The notes: a model not told the origin generated them from the sequence alone. Numbered from the stretch's first letter, positions 50,998 to 61,046 are shown. The stretch is DNA of 64,000 nt from Streptococcus chenjunshii (GCF_003086355.1 NZ_CP031733.1:1178001-1242000), one strand, 5' to 3'. Numbers and translations are program-made.

Positions 50998-52713
50998 TTA
51001 TTTAATAAAAGCATTGATTTCTGCCTCGATAGCAGCAATCTTAGCTTCAGCATCTGCCAAGCTTTCTCCGACTGTTGCGATATAGAATTTTATCTTTGGT
51101 TCTGTTCCTGACGGACGAACGGCAATCCAAGAATCATCAGCAAGAGTGTATTTAAGCACATTGCTTGGCGGTGTCGTCAGTTTTTCAACACCAGCCTGTG
51201 TTGTGGCAGTCTGAGCTTGAAAGTCTTCGGTTTTGACAATGTCAGTTGCATTAAACTGGCTTGGTGCCTTATCCCGGAATTTATCCATAATGTTCTTAAT
51301 TTGAGCGGCACCGTCAACTCCGGAGAGAGTTACTGAAATGGTTTTTTCAGCAAAATAGCCGTATTCTTTATAAATTTCTTCGATACCGTCAGCCAGAGTC
51401 AACCCGCGGGAACGGTAATAAGCTGCAATTTCTGCGACAAGCAGTACTGCCTGAATAGCATCTTTATCGCGGACAAACGGTTTAATCAAATAACCGAAGC
51501 TTTCTTCGAAACCAAACATATAGGTGTGGTTTTGCTGCTCTTCAAATTCCTGAATTTTTTCTGCAATAAATTTAAAGCCAGTCAGGACATTAAACATTGT
51601 TGCTCCGTAGCTTTCGGCAATCTTGGTTACCAATTCAGTTGACACTATGGATTTAGCCAAAGCCGCATTTCCTGGCAAAGTACCTGCCGTTTTATGAGCT
51701 TCAAGAATATATTTAGCAATGATGGCTCCGATTTGATTGCCGGAAAGGTTTTTATAAGAACCATCAGCTTGGCGGATTTCAACACCTAACCGGTCAGCGT
51801 CAGGATCGGTTGCAACCAAGACGTCAGCATCAGCCTCACGTCCTAGCTTTTCAGCCAGAGCAAAAGCTTCTTGATTTTCTGGATTAGGTGATTTGACAGT
51901 TGCAAAATCTGAATCAGGGACAGCCTGCTCTTCAACGACTTGGACAGAAGCAAAGCCAGCCTGTGCTAAAGCGCGGCGTGCCAGCATTTCCCCAGTACCA
52001 TGTAGAGGAGTATAGACAATTTTCATGTCTTTGCCGTACTCATCAATCAGCTGCTGATTGATATTAACTTCTTTGACTTCCTTGAGGTATTCGGCATCAA
52101 CCGCTTCACCAATAACCTCAATAAGACCTGATGCTTTAGCTTCTTCAAGGTCAGCCAGCTGGATAGCAAATGGGTCATCGATTGCCCGAATAAAATCAGT
52201 TAGGGCATCGGCGTCATGAGGAGGCATCTGCCCGCCGTCCTCACCATAAACTTTATAACCATTAAAAGGAGCTGGATTATGACTGGCTGTTATCATGATA
52301 CCGGCGAAGGCACCTAAATGCCGGACAGCAAAGGATAATTCCGGTGTTGGTCTCAGGCTCTCAAAGACATAAGCTTTGATGCCATGACGAGCTAAGACCT
52401 GTGCTGATTCAAAAGCAAATTCTGGTGAAAAGTGGCGGGAATCATAAGCAATAGCGACACCGCGTTTTTTAACCTCATCCCCTTTTGTTTCGAACAGCTT
52501 AGCCAAGCCTTCCGTCGCCTGCCGGACAACGTAAACATTGATCCGGTTTGTTCCTGCGCCGATATAACCTCGCATTCCGGCTGTGCCAAACTCAAGATTG
52601 GTATAAAAAGCATCTTCTTTGGTTTTTTCATCCATGGCGGTTAATTCTTCTCGAAGATACTCAGGAAGTTCAGCAAAATCAAGCCAATTTTGGTAATTTT
52701 CTGTATAAGTCAT
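50998..52713 (-). CDS. pgm: Phosphoglucomutase/phosphomannomutase
   Basis: 571 residues from the ATG at 52713 (RBS AAAGGAG). Interconverts glucose 6-phosphate and glucose 1-phosphate for UDP-glucose, polysaccharide and envelope synthesis. The phosphoserine is in TASHNPAPFNGYKVYG, the metal-binding loop is ATDPDADRLGVE, the sugar-binding loop GFEESFGYL and the phosphate-binding end AVRPSGTEPKIKFY. Length matches the PgcA/PGM2-like branch. Downstream of the coaB-coaC-ECF unit in the same direction. Confidence 0.95.
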   Translation of the reverse strand: MTYTENYQNWLDFAELPEYLREELTAMDEKTKEDAFYTNLEFGTAGMRGYIGAGTNRINVYVVRQATEGLAKLFETKGDEVKKRGVAIAYDSRHFSPEFAFESAQVLARHGIKAYVFESLRPTPELSFAVRHLGAFAGIMITASHNPAPFNGYKVYGEDGGQMPPHDADALTDFIRAIDDPFAIQLADLEEAKASGLIEVIGEAVDAEYLKEVKEVNINQQLIDEYGKDMKIVYTPLHGTGEMLARRALAQAGFASVQVVEEQAVPDSDFATVKSPNPENQEAFALAEKLGREADADVLVATDPDADRLGVEIRQADGSYKNLSGNQIGAIIAKYILEAHKTAGTLPGNAALAKSIVSTELVTKIAESYGATMFNVLTGFKFIAEKIQEFEEQQNHTYMFGFEESFGYLIKPFVRDKDAIQAVLLVAEIAAYYRSRGLTLADGIEEIYKEYGYFAEKTISVTLSGVDGAAQIKNIMDKFRDKAPSQFNATDIVKTEDFQAQTATTQAGVEKLTTPPSNVLKYTLADDSWIAVRPSGTEPKIKFYIATVGESLADAEAKIAAIEAEINAFIK

Positions 52714-52844
52714 AGTGTAACTCCTTTTAATCAAGCTATAAAGGTTTTAAAAATCAAACAGAGAGCATAAAGCTTCGATTCCATTTCTGATATTTGAGCA
52801 AACCTCTAATACTTTTAATATTTTAACCGCTTTCATTATATCAT

Positions 52845-52879
52845 TTTCAAAAAGAAAAATCACGGGTTTTCCGTGATTT
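52845..52879 (-). terminator. Terminator after the ECF S component gene
   Basis: On the minus strand AAATCACGG-AAAAC-CCGTGATTT followed by TTCTTTTTG; it begins inside the stop codon region of the gene. Confidence 0.75.
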
Positions 52880-53447
52880 ATTTTTTAAGCTTTAGCAGGC
52901 TGGGGACAATAGCAGCAGTCAGTATAGCTGATATAACCATCTCTGCGACTGAGTTGGCAGTAATAATGGTTCCCAGAACTCTTTTGATATCATTACCGTA
53001 AACGGAAGAAAAGAAAATAAAGATTCCTGAAAGCACAAAAACTGTATTTGTCAATGACCCTAATAAACCAGCTAAAAAGAGGCCTGTTTTATTATGAAAC
53101 CACTTATAAATAAAATAGGGAACAATACCTATTAAAATCCGCGGCAGGAACGCAATCAAAGCTGAAGCCAGTGTCCCGTTTTCAACAAAAGGAGAAAAGA
53201 GGTAGCTGGTAGGAAGCAGAACAAGGGTATTTGTTATCATACTGATAAGTCCCATCAAACCTCCCAATGCCCCGCCGACTTTAGGGCCGTAAACAATTGA
53301 AGCAATGATAACCGGAATATGCATAAGGGTTGGCTTTATAGGAACCAGCCAAACACTAAAGAGAAGAGAACTCAGCAGGTGGATAAGCAGCATGGCTGCA
53401 AAAAAGATAGAGATAGTCGCAACATCAGATGATTTTCTTTTATTCAT
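52878..53447 (-). CDS. ECF transporter S component, possibly for pantothenate
   Basis: 189 residues from the ATG at 53447, which overlaps the stop region of coaC, so translation is coupled. About six membrane segments with the S-component pattern (MHIPVIIASIVYGPKVGGALGGLMGLISMITNT, PRILIGIVPYFIYKWF). S components bind a vitamin and share the EcfAAT module encoded elsewhere. Linkage to coaB/coaC suggests pantothenate or a related CoA precursor (inference). Length is normal. Confidence 0.85.
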   Translation of the reverse strand: MNKRKSSDVATISIFFAAMLLIHLLSSLLFSVWLVPIKPTLMHIPVIIASIVYGPKVGGALGGLMGLISMITNTLVLLPTSYLFSPFVENGTLASALIAFLPRILIGIVPYFIYKWFHNKTGLFLAGLLGSLTNTVFVLSGIFIFFSSVYGNDIKRVLGTIITANSVAEMVISAILTAAIVPSLLKLKK

Positions 53448-53985
53448 GAATTTTTTCCTCAATTTTTTTCACAATAACATCCAGCTCAGCCAGTGCGCCG
53501 CGTCCGACATCACCGCAGGCCAGCAGACTGGAGCGCGGTTCAATTTCCTGATAGCCGTTCTCTTTTAAAAGCTGCAAATTGGCCTGAGTGATTGGGTTAT
53601 CATACATTTTGGTATTCATAGCAGGGGCCAGCAGTTTAGGGATACCGCTGTCTAAAGCCAAAGCAACAGCGGTTACCATATTGTCAGCAAAACCGTGAGC
53701 CAAATGGGCAATGGTGTTAGCAGAAGCCGGAGCAAGAATAAAGAGGTCTGTCTGCTTTGCTAATTCAATATGATTGATAATTTTAGCATTTTCTTCCTGC
53801 ATGAGCTCAACATGAACAGGATTTTTGGATAGTACTTGCAGGGTCAAAGGTGTAATAAAAGATGTGGCAGCTTGGGTCATCAGAATATGGACATCATAGC
53901 CTGATTTAGTCAGACGGCTGCTTAAATCAGCTGCTTTGTAAGCAGAGATGCTGCCTGATACAGCGAGTGTAACGGTTTTAGTCAT
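53440..53985 (-). CDS. coaC: Phosphopantothenoylcysteine decarboxylase
   Basis: 181 residues, flavoprotein of the HFCD family. N-terminal VTLAVSGSISAYKAADLSSRL binds FMN, and LAPAMNTKMYDNPITQANL contains the conserved Asn and the flexible loop. It decarboxylates phosphopantothenoylcysteine in CoA synthesis. Streptococci have separate coaB and coaC instead of the fused Dfp. Overlaps coaB by 8 bases and the ECF gene by 8. Confidence 0.95.
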   Translation of the reverse strand: MTKTVTLAVSGSISAYKAADLSSRLTKSGYDVHILMTQAATSFITPLTLQVLSKNPVHVELMQEENAKIINHIELAKQTDLFILAPASANTIAHLAHGFADNMVTAVALALDSGIPKLLAPAMNTKMYDNPITQANLQLLKENGYQEIEPRSSLLACGDVGRGALAELDVIVKKIEEKIHE

Positions 53986-54664
53986 GTTCTACCCCCTTTT
54001 CATAAATCAGCTGGGCGATTTCGGGCTTGGTAAAAGCTTCGTATCTTTCATTTTGATTAAGCAAAAAAGCATGGTGCGTGTCAGCCGTTATTTCTGATAA
54101 ATCATTAGCCAAAATATAGTCTGCCTGATTGTTTATCAGACTTTTGGTTGCTGCGGCAAAAAGCTCATCTTTGGGAACGCCAACCAATAGTTTAAAACCG
54201 ATGAGCCTGATTTGGGGATTCCACTGTTTAACGAGGCTGATAACTTTGGGTGTTTTTTTCAAAAAAAGCACTTGGTATTCAGCAGCTGATGAAATTTTTT
54301 GCTCTTGATTTTCTTTCATTAGCAGCTTTGTCAAGTCTTTCGCCTGTTTTGCTTCATCTAAGTCAGTCATATAAACCGGTGTATAGTCCGATACAGCCAT
54401 ACTGTGGATAAAAAGGTCATGGCTTTTCACCAGAGGCTTTAAGGTTTGTATCAGACTGCTGACATCAGTGATTTCTATAAGACTAAGTTTAGCATGCTTA
54501 TTCGGTTTTACAGCGGACTTAGTTGTTACCAGAGTCACCTCATGGCCGTGCGTAAGAAATTTTTCAGCAATAAGCTTTCCTAAGCTGCCGCTGGCATGAT
54601 TGGCAATGCTTCTTACCTCATCAATTTTTTCTCTTGTCCCGCCAGACGTAATTAAAATTTTCAT
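53978..54664 (-). CDS. coaB: Phosphopantothenate-cysteine ligase
   Basis: 228 residues from the ATG at 54664; an ATG at 54670 is equally possible. The Rossmann-like domain starts MKILITSGGTREKIDEVRSIANHASGSLGKLIAEKF, matching other stand-alone streptococcal CoaB. It joins cysteine to phosphopantothenate. Neither start has a clear Shine-Dalgarno, and TAAAAT lies directly in front, so a leaderless or near-leaderless message is possible. First gene of coaB-coaC-ECF. Confidence 0.93.
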   Translation of the reverse strand: MKILITSGGTREKIDEVRSIANHASGSLGKLIAEKFLTHGHEVTLVTTKSAVKPNKHAKLSLIEITDVSSLIQTLKPLVKSHDLFIHSMAVSDYTPVYMTDLDEAKQAKDLTKLLMKENQEQKISSAAEYQVLFLKKTPKVISLVKQWNPQIRLIGFKLLVGVPKDELFAAATKSLINNQADYILANDLSEITADTHHAFLLNQNERYEAFTKPEIAQLIYEKGVEHD

Positions 54665-54880
54665 AGCCATATTTTACCAAAAAAATCTGTTTTCTTAAAC
54701 TTTTTAATCTGTTTTCAGGTAAAGCCGAAATAGAACTGTTATCGGTATAGTTACAGTCTGTTAATAGAAAATTTGTCAAGAATTTTTAGGTTCATTTTAG
54801 CTGTTTTTTAGAAAAATTTCAGTCTACTTGCTTATCATAATCAAGGCTTTGGTTACAGCAAATCATGGAACATAATACTT

Positions 54881-55366
54881 TTTACACGGATTTCTTAACG
54901 GCCTTTATATCTTGTTGGAATTGAACACGGCCTAAGAGCTGTGCAAAAAAGACAGCCTGTCCTAGAACCCTTTGGTTCTTCGTCCAGCCTCCTATTTTTG
55001 CTTTGCTCTTTTCACGGCCTTTGTATCTTGTTGGAACTGAACACGGCTAAACGCTGTGAGAAAAAGACCGCCTTCCCTTGAGTCTTTAGTGACTCAGCGG
55101 TCAGACGCCTATTTTCTCTTTGCGTTCTTAACGGCCTTTGTATCTTGATGAATTGAACACGGCTTAAAATTCTAGTGAAAAAGATGACTGTCATTGTGAT
55201 GTAAGCAGATTGCTAAACAACCCTAGCCGTAGCCGTCTGAAGGCTTTGTCGTCTTGACAGCCGACCGCACCCTTCTAGTCGTCTTGGCAGAGGTGCGTCT
55301 GCGAAATCACAAATTTCGGACTTACCGTCATTTTCATACGGATTTTTTAACGGCCTTTGTATCTTG
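54881..55366 (+). repeat. Four-unit array of modular repeats before the lipoprotein gene
   Basis: 54881-54914 tail fragment (short-type arm ACACGGATTTCTTAACGG). 54917-55030 F-type copy with hairpin AGAACC-CTTT-GGTTCT. 55034-55147 B-type copy (GAGTC-TTTAGT-GACTC in GACCGC/GCGGTC). 55150-55366 long-type copy. Units are joined by 2-3 bases. The last tail ends two bases before GAAAGGA of the lipoprotein gene. It shows four subtypes side by side; 54670-54880 holds only AT-rich sequence with a possible coaB promoter. Confidence 0.92.
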
Positions 55367-55381
55367 TGAAAGGATAAAATA

Positions 55382-56821
55382 ATGGTAAAAATACAACGAA
55401 AAATGTTATTCTTACTCTGTAGTCTAGCAGCTTTACTGATAGCTGCCTGTTCGAGTCAAAACACAAACACATCAACATCAGGCAGTATCAACTCAAATTC
55501 TGAAGTCAGCACATCCACCGCGGTAAACAGCGCTTATTTTATAGATGAAGATACTGTTACCGACTATGATAAAGATGCAGCGTCGACTATCAAGCTGACA
55601 GGCGATACAGCCAGTGTTTCCGGTGAGGGGGTCAGTATAGCAAATTCTAAAGTAACGATTTCTAAGGCAGGAACTTATCTTATTTCCGGAGAATCTGAGA
55701 ATGTACAGGTTCAGGTTGCTGCAACAGAGTCAGATAATGTCCGCCTTGTTTTTAATGGAGTGACAATGACGGGAGACCAAACGGCGATTGATATTCAATC
55801 AGCTCAGCGGGTTTTTATCACCCTAGCTGAGGGAACAAATAATAACATCGCCAATTCAGGCAGCAGTGATGAGAGTGAAGCTGTTATTTACAGTGAGACA
55901 GATTTAACTTTTAATGGCACGGGCTCTTTAACTGTTAATGGTCAGTATAGCAATGCTATTGAGTCTGAAGCAGGTATTCATATAACAGGCGGTTCCTATA
56001 ATCTAACAGCGGTCGATGATGCCGTTAAAGTCAACAATGAACTCAATATCGCTAACACAACGATGACTGTCGAAGCGGGAGAAGATGCCCTAAAAAGTGA
56101 TAACGATGATAACCTGACACTGGGCAATCTTTATTTGGCTAACAGTACACTGACGATTTCAGCAGGAGATGATGCGGTGCACGCTTCGGGTGATTTGCTT
56201 ATTGACAGCGGAAATATTGATATTGCAAAGGCAGCAGAAGGTTTAGAAGGAAAAACAGTTACCATTAATGATGGGAATTTCACCATTAACAGCAGCGATG
56301 ATGCTATTAATGCAGCAAATTCAAACGCAGCAGCAGAAGATATCGGCTTAGTGATTAACGGCGGTTATTTTACAATAACAACATCAGGTGACGGTTTGGA
56401 TTCTAATAACAGTATTGAGATTAAAGGCGGAACACTATATATCAGCGCAGCAACTGACACAGCAAACAATGCTCTGGATTATGAAAATGAAGGGATTATC
56501 ACGGGCGGGCAGCTTATTTTCCTCGGCAGCAGTGAGATGGCTCAAGGGTTTAGCGGGAATTCAACTCAAGCTTCAATTATGGAGAATATTCAAGGCAGCG
56601 GCGGCTCAAAAATAGTCATCAGTGACTCTGATGGCAATGAGCTTTTATCTTATACTGCATCTCAGGAATTTCAAAATATTTTAGTCAGTACGCCAGAATT
56701 AGAAGAAGGGCAAACCTATACAATTACAGTAGATGGTCAGTCAATAACGGCAAAAGCCTCTCTGTCAACTGGCCAAGGCGGAATGATGGACAGCGGAGAA
56801 CCAGGCATGGGTATGCCTTGA
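55382..56821 (+). CDS. Cthe_2159-family carbohydrate-binding lipoprotein
   Basis: 479 residues. The signal peptide MVKIQRKMLFLLCSLAALLIAAC ends in a lipobox (LIAAC, Cys 23), so it is anchored on the outer face of the membrane. A Ser/Thr-rich linker (24-55) is followed by a repetitive beta-solenoid with many GEDALKSDND, GDDAVHASGD, SSDDAINAAN-type turns (about 200-340) and a Gly/Met-rich end. The Cthe_2159 founder binds cellulose-like polysaccharides with calcium. In this organism the ligand is unknown. RBS is a modest GAAAGGA. Confidence 0.85.
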   Translation: MVKIQRKMLFLLCSLAALLIAACSSQNTNTSTSGSINSNSEVSTSTAVNSAYFIDEDTVTDYDKDAASTIKLTGDTASVSGEGVSIANSKVTISKAGTYLISGESENVQVQVAATESDNVRLVFNGVTMTGDQTAIDIQSAQRVFITLAEGTNNNIANSGSSDESEAVIYSETDLTFNGTGSLTVNGQYSNAIESEAGIHITGGSYNLTAVDDAVKVNNELNIANTTMTVEAGEDALKSDNDDNLTLGNLYLANSTLTISAGDDAVHASGDLLIDSGNIDIAKAAEGLEGKTVTINDGNFTINSSDDAINAANSNAAAEDIGLVINGGYFTITTSGDGLDSNNSIEIKGGTLYISAATDTANNALDYENEGIITGGQLIFLGSSEMAQGFSGNSTQASIMENIQGSGGSKIVISDSDGNELLSYTASQEFQNILVSTPELEEGQTYTITVDGQSITAKASLSTGQGGMMDSGEPGMGMP

Positions 56822-56833
56822 TTTTCACAGAAT

Positions 56834-56864
56834 AACAAACTGTTTTTGACAGTTTGTTTTTTTT
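56834..56864 (+). terminator. Terminator after the lipoprotein gene
   Basis: A perfect 9-bp stem AACAAACTG/CAGTTTGTT with a 7-base loop and a run of T. A TATAAT at about 56877 is the likely -10 of the next gene. Confidence 0.88.
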
Positions 56865-56912
56865 AAGAAATGAATTATAATAGATAGTAAAACTTAACTA
56901 AAGAGGAATATA

Positions 56913-57404
56913 ATGTTTTATTTTTTAATACTTTTTTCTATATGTATTTTTGGGTTTGCAGCTTATTTTACCATCAAATTACGGTTTAAGAAACATCTGG
57001 TTTTACCGCTTTTAGCCGGGCTCTTTCTTTTGCTTGCCTTTGGTCTGTATAAAGGTTTTGATAGGAGTAGCCGGAACAGCACAGAATCAAAACAAGAAAA
57101 CACAACTGCATCAACACTTAAGTATGCTGAAAACAGTAATTTTTCGTGGGATAAGGAAAAGTTTGATAATCTGACAGTAGGAGACCAAGACAGCGGTCTT
57201 GGCGGGATGTCTTACGATGATATTATTGCTGAATACGGCGAGCCTTCCACTGCTTTTGAATCTACTACAAATGGTATTACCACTCGTTTTATCAGCTATC
57301 AGACATCAGTCAATAAGGAAAATGTCTCTGTTTCTCTGCGCTTTATCAGCCAGCCGGATAGTTCATGGCTTCTGTCCTATAAGTTCGCAGAGAATTTAGA
57401 CTGA
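56913..57404 (+). CDS. DUF4947 family membrane-anchored protein
   Basis: 163 residues. Two hydrophobic segments at about 2-20 and 29-47 are followed by a Ser/Thr/Asn linker and a small globular domain (about 85-163) with LTVGDQDSGLGGMSYDDIIAEYGEPSTAF, the pattern of BLIP/SmpA-like lipoproteins. DUF4947 is streptococcal, and I know no function. RBS AAAGAGGAA. Single gene. Confidence 0.75.
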   Translation: MFYFLILFSICIFGFAAYFTIKLRFKKHLVLPLLAGLFLLLAFGLYKGFDRSSRNSTESKQENTTASTLKYAENSNFSWDKEKFDNLTVGDQDSGLGGMSYDDIIAEYGEPSTAFESTTNGITTRFISYQTSVNKENVSVSLRFISQPDSSWLLSYKFAENLD

Positions 57405-57604
57405 TCTTCTTCCTCGCCGATGTGGAAAGACTGTAAAGTGTCTGGCAGTATATCAGCTGAGTTGCTGTCAGACAAAGTTCTTCCTTCCTTATCCAGTATC
57501 TGGACAGAAGAAAAAGGCGAACATTTTGCAGGTTTTGAGTATCTAACGTGTGTAATTGTCTTTTTTAGGCTATAATAAAAGTATCAAAAAAAGAGGAGAT
57601 TCCT

Positions 57605-59275
57605 ATGAAATCTGATATTGAGATCGCTCAGAGTACTGAACTTAAACCAATTACGGAAATCGCAGAAAAGGTTGGGCTAACTGCTTCTGACTTGGAATTA
57701 TACGGCTCCTACAAAGCTAAGCTGTCTTTCGATAAGATCAGAGCAGTTAAAGATCAAAAACCAGGAAAATTAATTTTAGTTACTGCTATTAATCCTACAC
57801 CTGCTGGTGAAGGAAAATCGACTGTCAGTATCGGATTAGCAGATGCGCTCAATAAGTTAGGAAAAAAATCAATGCTGGCTCTTCGTGAGCCATCGCTTGG
57901 CCCCGTTATGGGAATAAAAGGGGGTGCTGCAGGCGGCGGTTACGCTCAGGTACTTCCTATGGAGGATATTAACCTGCATTTCACAGGAGATATGCATGCC
58001 ATTACAACAGCCAACAATGCTCTGGCTGCCTTGATTGACAATCATCTGCAGCAGGGCAATGAATTAGGTATTGATCAGCGGCGAATTATTTGGAAACGGA
58101 CAGTAGACCTTAATGATCGTGCTTTGCGCCGAGTTGTTATTGGTCTCGGCAGCCCGGTTAATGGCATTCCTCGCGAAGATGGTTTTGATATTACAGTTGC
58201 TTCAGAGATTATGGCGGTTCTTTGCCTAGCGACTGATTTAAAAAATCTTAAAGAACGTCTGGCCGATATTGTTATTGGCTATCGCTATGATCGTACGCCT
58301 GTCTATGTCAGAGATCTTAAAGTGGAGGGGGCTCTTGCCCTTATTCTAAAAGATGCTATTAAGCCTAATTTAGTGCAGACTATTTATGGTACACCGGCTT
58401 TAGTTCATGGCGGTCCTTTTGCCAATATTGCTCATGGCTGCAATTCCGTTCTTGCTACAGAAACAGCTCTGCATTTGGCAGATTATACAGTAACTGAAGC
58501 AGGGTTCGGAGCTGATTTAGGGGCTGAAAAATTTTTAGATATAAAAACGCCTAATCTTTCAGCAGCACCGGATGCAGTTGTTATTGTAGCAACTTTACGG
58601 GCTTTAAAAATGCACGGCGGCCTTACCAAAGATGAGCTGAACAAGGAAAATGCCGATGCGGTTAAAGCTGGATTTGCTAATTTAAAACGCCATGTTGAAA
58701 ACATCCGTAAATATCAGTTGCCAGTTGTTGTGGCAATAAATGAATTTGCGAGCGATACAAAAGCAGAAATCACTCTTTTAGAAGAACTCTGTGATGAACT
58801 TCATGTACCTGTGGCACCAGCCAATGTTTGGGCAGAAGGTGCTGCAGGCGGTCTTGTACTTGCAGAAACGGTGCTTGCTGCTATTGAAAACAATCCGGCA
58901 GATTATCAGCGCCTTTACAGTGATGATGATAGTCTGGAGGATAAGATTGCTAAAATTGTGACTGAAATCTATAGAGGAGATTCTGCAGTATTCACTTCTA
59001 AAGCTCAAACGCAGCTGAAGCAGTTTGCCCGTCTGGGGTGGGATAAACTGCCTGTCTGCATGGCCAAAACGCAATATAGTTTCTCAGATGATCAAAGGTT
59101 GCTCGGTGCTCCTAAAGGATTTGAAATTACTATTCGGGAATTAGTCCCTAAGACAGGAGCTGGCTTTATAGTTGCTCTGACTGGTGATGTGATGACTATG
59201 CCTGGGCTTCCCAAGCATCCTGCAGCTCTTAGTATGGATGTAACAGATGAGGGCAATGTCTTAGGACTCTTCTAA
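57605..59275 (+). CDS. fhs: Formate-tetrahydrofolate ligase
   Basis: 556 residues. Makes 10-formyl-THF from formate, THF and ATP. The P-loop is [20 protein letters not shown] (about 61-80). Other blocks: [37 protein letters not shown] and [17 protein letters not shown]. The length is typical for the homotetrameric enzyme. RBS AAGAGGAGA, with TATAAT about 30 bases further up. Complements GlyA in one-carbon metabolism. Confidence 0.97.
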   Translation: MKSDIEIAQSTELKPITEIAEKVGLTASDLELYGSYKAKLSFDKIRAVKDQKPGKLILVTAINPTPAGEGKSTVSIGLADALNKLGKKSMLALREPSLGPVMGIKGGAAGGGYAQVLPMEDINLHFTGDMHAITTANNALAALIDNHLQQGNELGIDQRRIIWKRTVDLNDRALRRVVIGLGSPVNGIPREDGFDITVASEIMAVLCLATDLKNLKERLADIVIGYRYDRTPVYVRDLKVEGALALILKDAIKPNLVQTIYGTPALVHGGPFANIAHGCNSVLATETALHLADYTVTEAGFGADLGAEKFLDIKTPNLSAAPDAVVIVATLRALKMHGGLTKDELNKENADAVKAGFANLKRHVENIRKYQLPVVVAINEFASDTKAEITLLEELCDELHVPVAPANVWAEGAAGGLVLAETVLAAIENNPADYQRLYSDDDSLEDKIAKIVTEIYRGDSAVFTSKAQTQLKQFARLGWDKLPVCMAKTQYSFSDDQRLLGAPKGFEITIRELVPKTGAGFIVALTGDVMTMPGLPKHPAALSMDVTDEGNVLGLF

Positions 59276-59308
59276 GAAAAATAACTGATTTATGACCTGT
59301 TTATTTTA

Positions 59309-59453
59309 CTTTGCTCTTTTCACGGCCTTTGTATCTTGGGAATTGAACACGGCCTAAACGCTGCGAGAAAAAGACCGCCCTCCCTAGAGTCTTTAGTGAC
59401 TCAGCGGTCGGTCTCCTATTTTCTCTTTGCGTTCTTAACGGCCTTTGTATCTT
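59309..59453 (+). repeat. Tail fragment plus B-type repeat before cls
   Basis: 59309-59338 is a tail with the F-type arm TTTGCTCTTTTCACGGCC. 59340-59453 is a B-type copy with core GAGTC-TTTAGT-GACTC in GACCGC/GCGGTC. The tail ends a few bases before GGGGAGGAG. Confidence 0.9.
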
Positions 59454-59495
59454 AGTGTAGGGGAGGAGATTGTTATTAATAATAAAAATAAGGTG

Positions 59496-61046
59496 ATGCA
59501 TTTGCTGGATAAAAGCCGGCGCGGTTTTTTGCGCGGTATTTTCAGCCGTTCAACTGTAATTGCCATTTTGCTGATTATTCAAATTTTGTTCTTAAGCGCT
59601 TCTTTTGTCTGGCTGGAACAGTACCGTTTTTGGCTGGAATTGCTGGAACGTGCCTTGGCTATTGTGGTGGTTTTATATTTGGTTAACAGTGAAATGGATG
59701 CCCTGTCACGTGTTACGTGGCTTATTCTGGTTATGATTTTTCCTTTGTTAGGATCGCTCTTCCTTTTTTATACCAAATTTGACTGGGGCTATCGTGAATT
59801 AAAACAAAGAATCAACCATTTAATTAATAACAGCAGTCCTTATCTGCAGGATGATGAAACTATTTTAGCAGATTTAAAGGATATCACTTCGACTACCTAT
59901 CATCTTGTACAGTATTTTAATAGAAGCAGCGGCAACTTTCCGGTTTACCAAAAAACTGAAGTAACCTACTTTCCGATTGGTGAGGACTTTTTTGCCGAAT
60001 TAAAGCAGCAGCTCTTAAAAGCAGAAAAATACATTTTCATGGAATTCTTCATTATCGCTGAGGGGATGATGTGGGGAGAAATTCTCTCTATCCTGGAAAA
60101 AAAAGTTGAAGAAGGGGTAGAGGTGCGTGTGCTGTACGATGGAATGATTGAATTTTCGACTTTATCTTTTGATTATACAGAAAGATTAGCAAAAATCGGG
60201 ATTAAAGCAAAGGCTTTTTCTCCTATCTCGCCTTTTATTTCAACCTATTACAATTACCGGGACCACCGGAAAATAGTTGTCATTGACGGTGAGGTAGCTT
60301 TTACAGGGGGAATCAATCTTGCGGATGAGTATATCAACCAGATTGATCGTTTTGGACATTGGAAGGATACCGGGCTCATGCTGGAAGGAGAGGCGGTTGA
60401 CAGCTTTTTAATTATGTTTTTGCAGATGTGGTCGATTACCGAGAAAGAGATGGTTGTCAGCCCTTATCTGGGCAATCACGAGCATCTGCCGGAATCTGAC
60501 GGCTATGTTATCCCTTATGGTGATTCGCCTATGGATACCGATAAGGTCGGTGAAAATGTCTATATCGATATCCTTAATCACGCTAAGGAATATGTGTACA
60601 TTATGACCCCCTATTTAATTTTAGACAGTGAGATGGAGCATGCTATCCGTTTTGCTGCTGAACGCGGTGTGGATGTAAAAATTATTATGCCGGGAATCCC
60701 CGACAAGCAGATTCCTTATGCACTTGCTAAAACATATTACGGTGCTTTAATGAAATCCGGTGTCAAAATTTATGAGTATACTCCCGGTTTTGTTCATGCT
60801 AAAGTATTTGTCAGTGATTCTGCAAAAGCCGTTGTTGGGACAATTAATCTGGATTATCGCAGTCTTTACCATCATTTTGAATGTGCAGCCTATCTGTACA
60901 AAGTAAAAGCTATTGCAGATATTTATAAGGATTATTTACAAACTTTGTCCCAGTGTCAGGAAATAACCAAAGAGACACTGGAGGCAAGACCGCCTCTTCA
61001 AAAAGTGGTCGGCATGGTTACCAGAGCTATTGCTCCTTTATTATAA
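59496..61046 (+). CDS. cls: Cardiolipin synthase
   Basis: 516 residues if ATG 59496 is the start. Two N-terminal membrane segments (about 18-37 and 47-85) are followed by two PLD domains with HxK motifs: DHRKIVVIDGEVAFTGGINLADEY and FVHAKVFVSDSAKAVVGTINLDYRS. It condenses two phosphatidylglycerols. The start is odd: the only strong Shine-Dalgarno (59460-59468) lies 28 bases before this ATG and has an in-frame ATT at 59475 at the best spacing. Its stop overlaps the promoter of the RNA that follows. Confidence 0.92.
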   Translation: MHLLDKSRRGFLRGIFSRSTVIAILLIIQILFLSASFVWLEQYRFWLELLERALAIVVVLYLVNSEMDALSRVTWLILVMIFPLLGSLFLFYTKFDWGYRELKQRINHLINNSSPYLQDDETILADLKDITSTTYHLVQYFNRSSGNFPVYQKTEVTYFPIGEDFFAELKQQLLKAEKYIFMEFFIIAEGMMWGEILSILEKKVEEGVEVRVLYDGMIEFSTLSFDYTERLAKIGIKAKAFSPISPFISTYYNYRDHRKIVVIDGEVAFTGGINLADEYINQIDRFGHWKDTGLMLEGEAVDSFLIMFLQMWSITEKEMVVSPYLGNHEHLPESDGYVIPYGDSPMDTDKVGENVYIDILNHAKEYVYIMTPYLILDSEMEHAIRFAAERGVDVKIIMPGIPDKQIPYALAKTYYGALMKSGVKIYEYTPGFVHAKVFVSDSAKAVVGTINLDYRSLYHHFECAAYLYKVKAIADIYKDYLQTLSQCQEITKETLEARPPLQKVVGMVTRAIAPLL

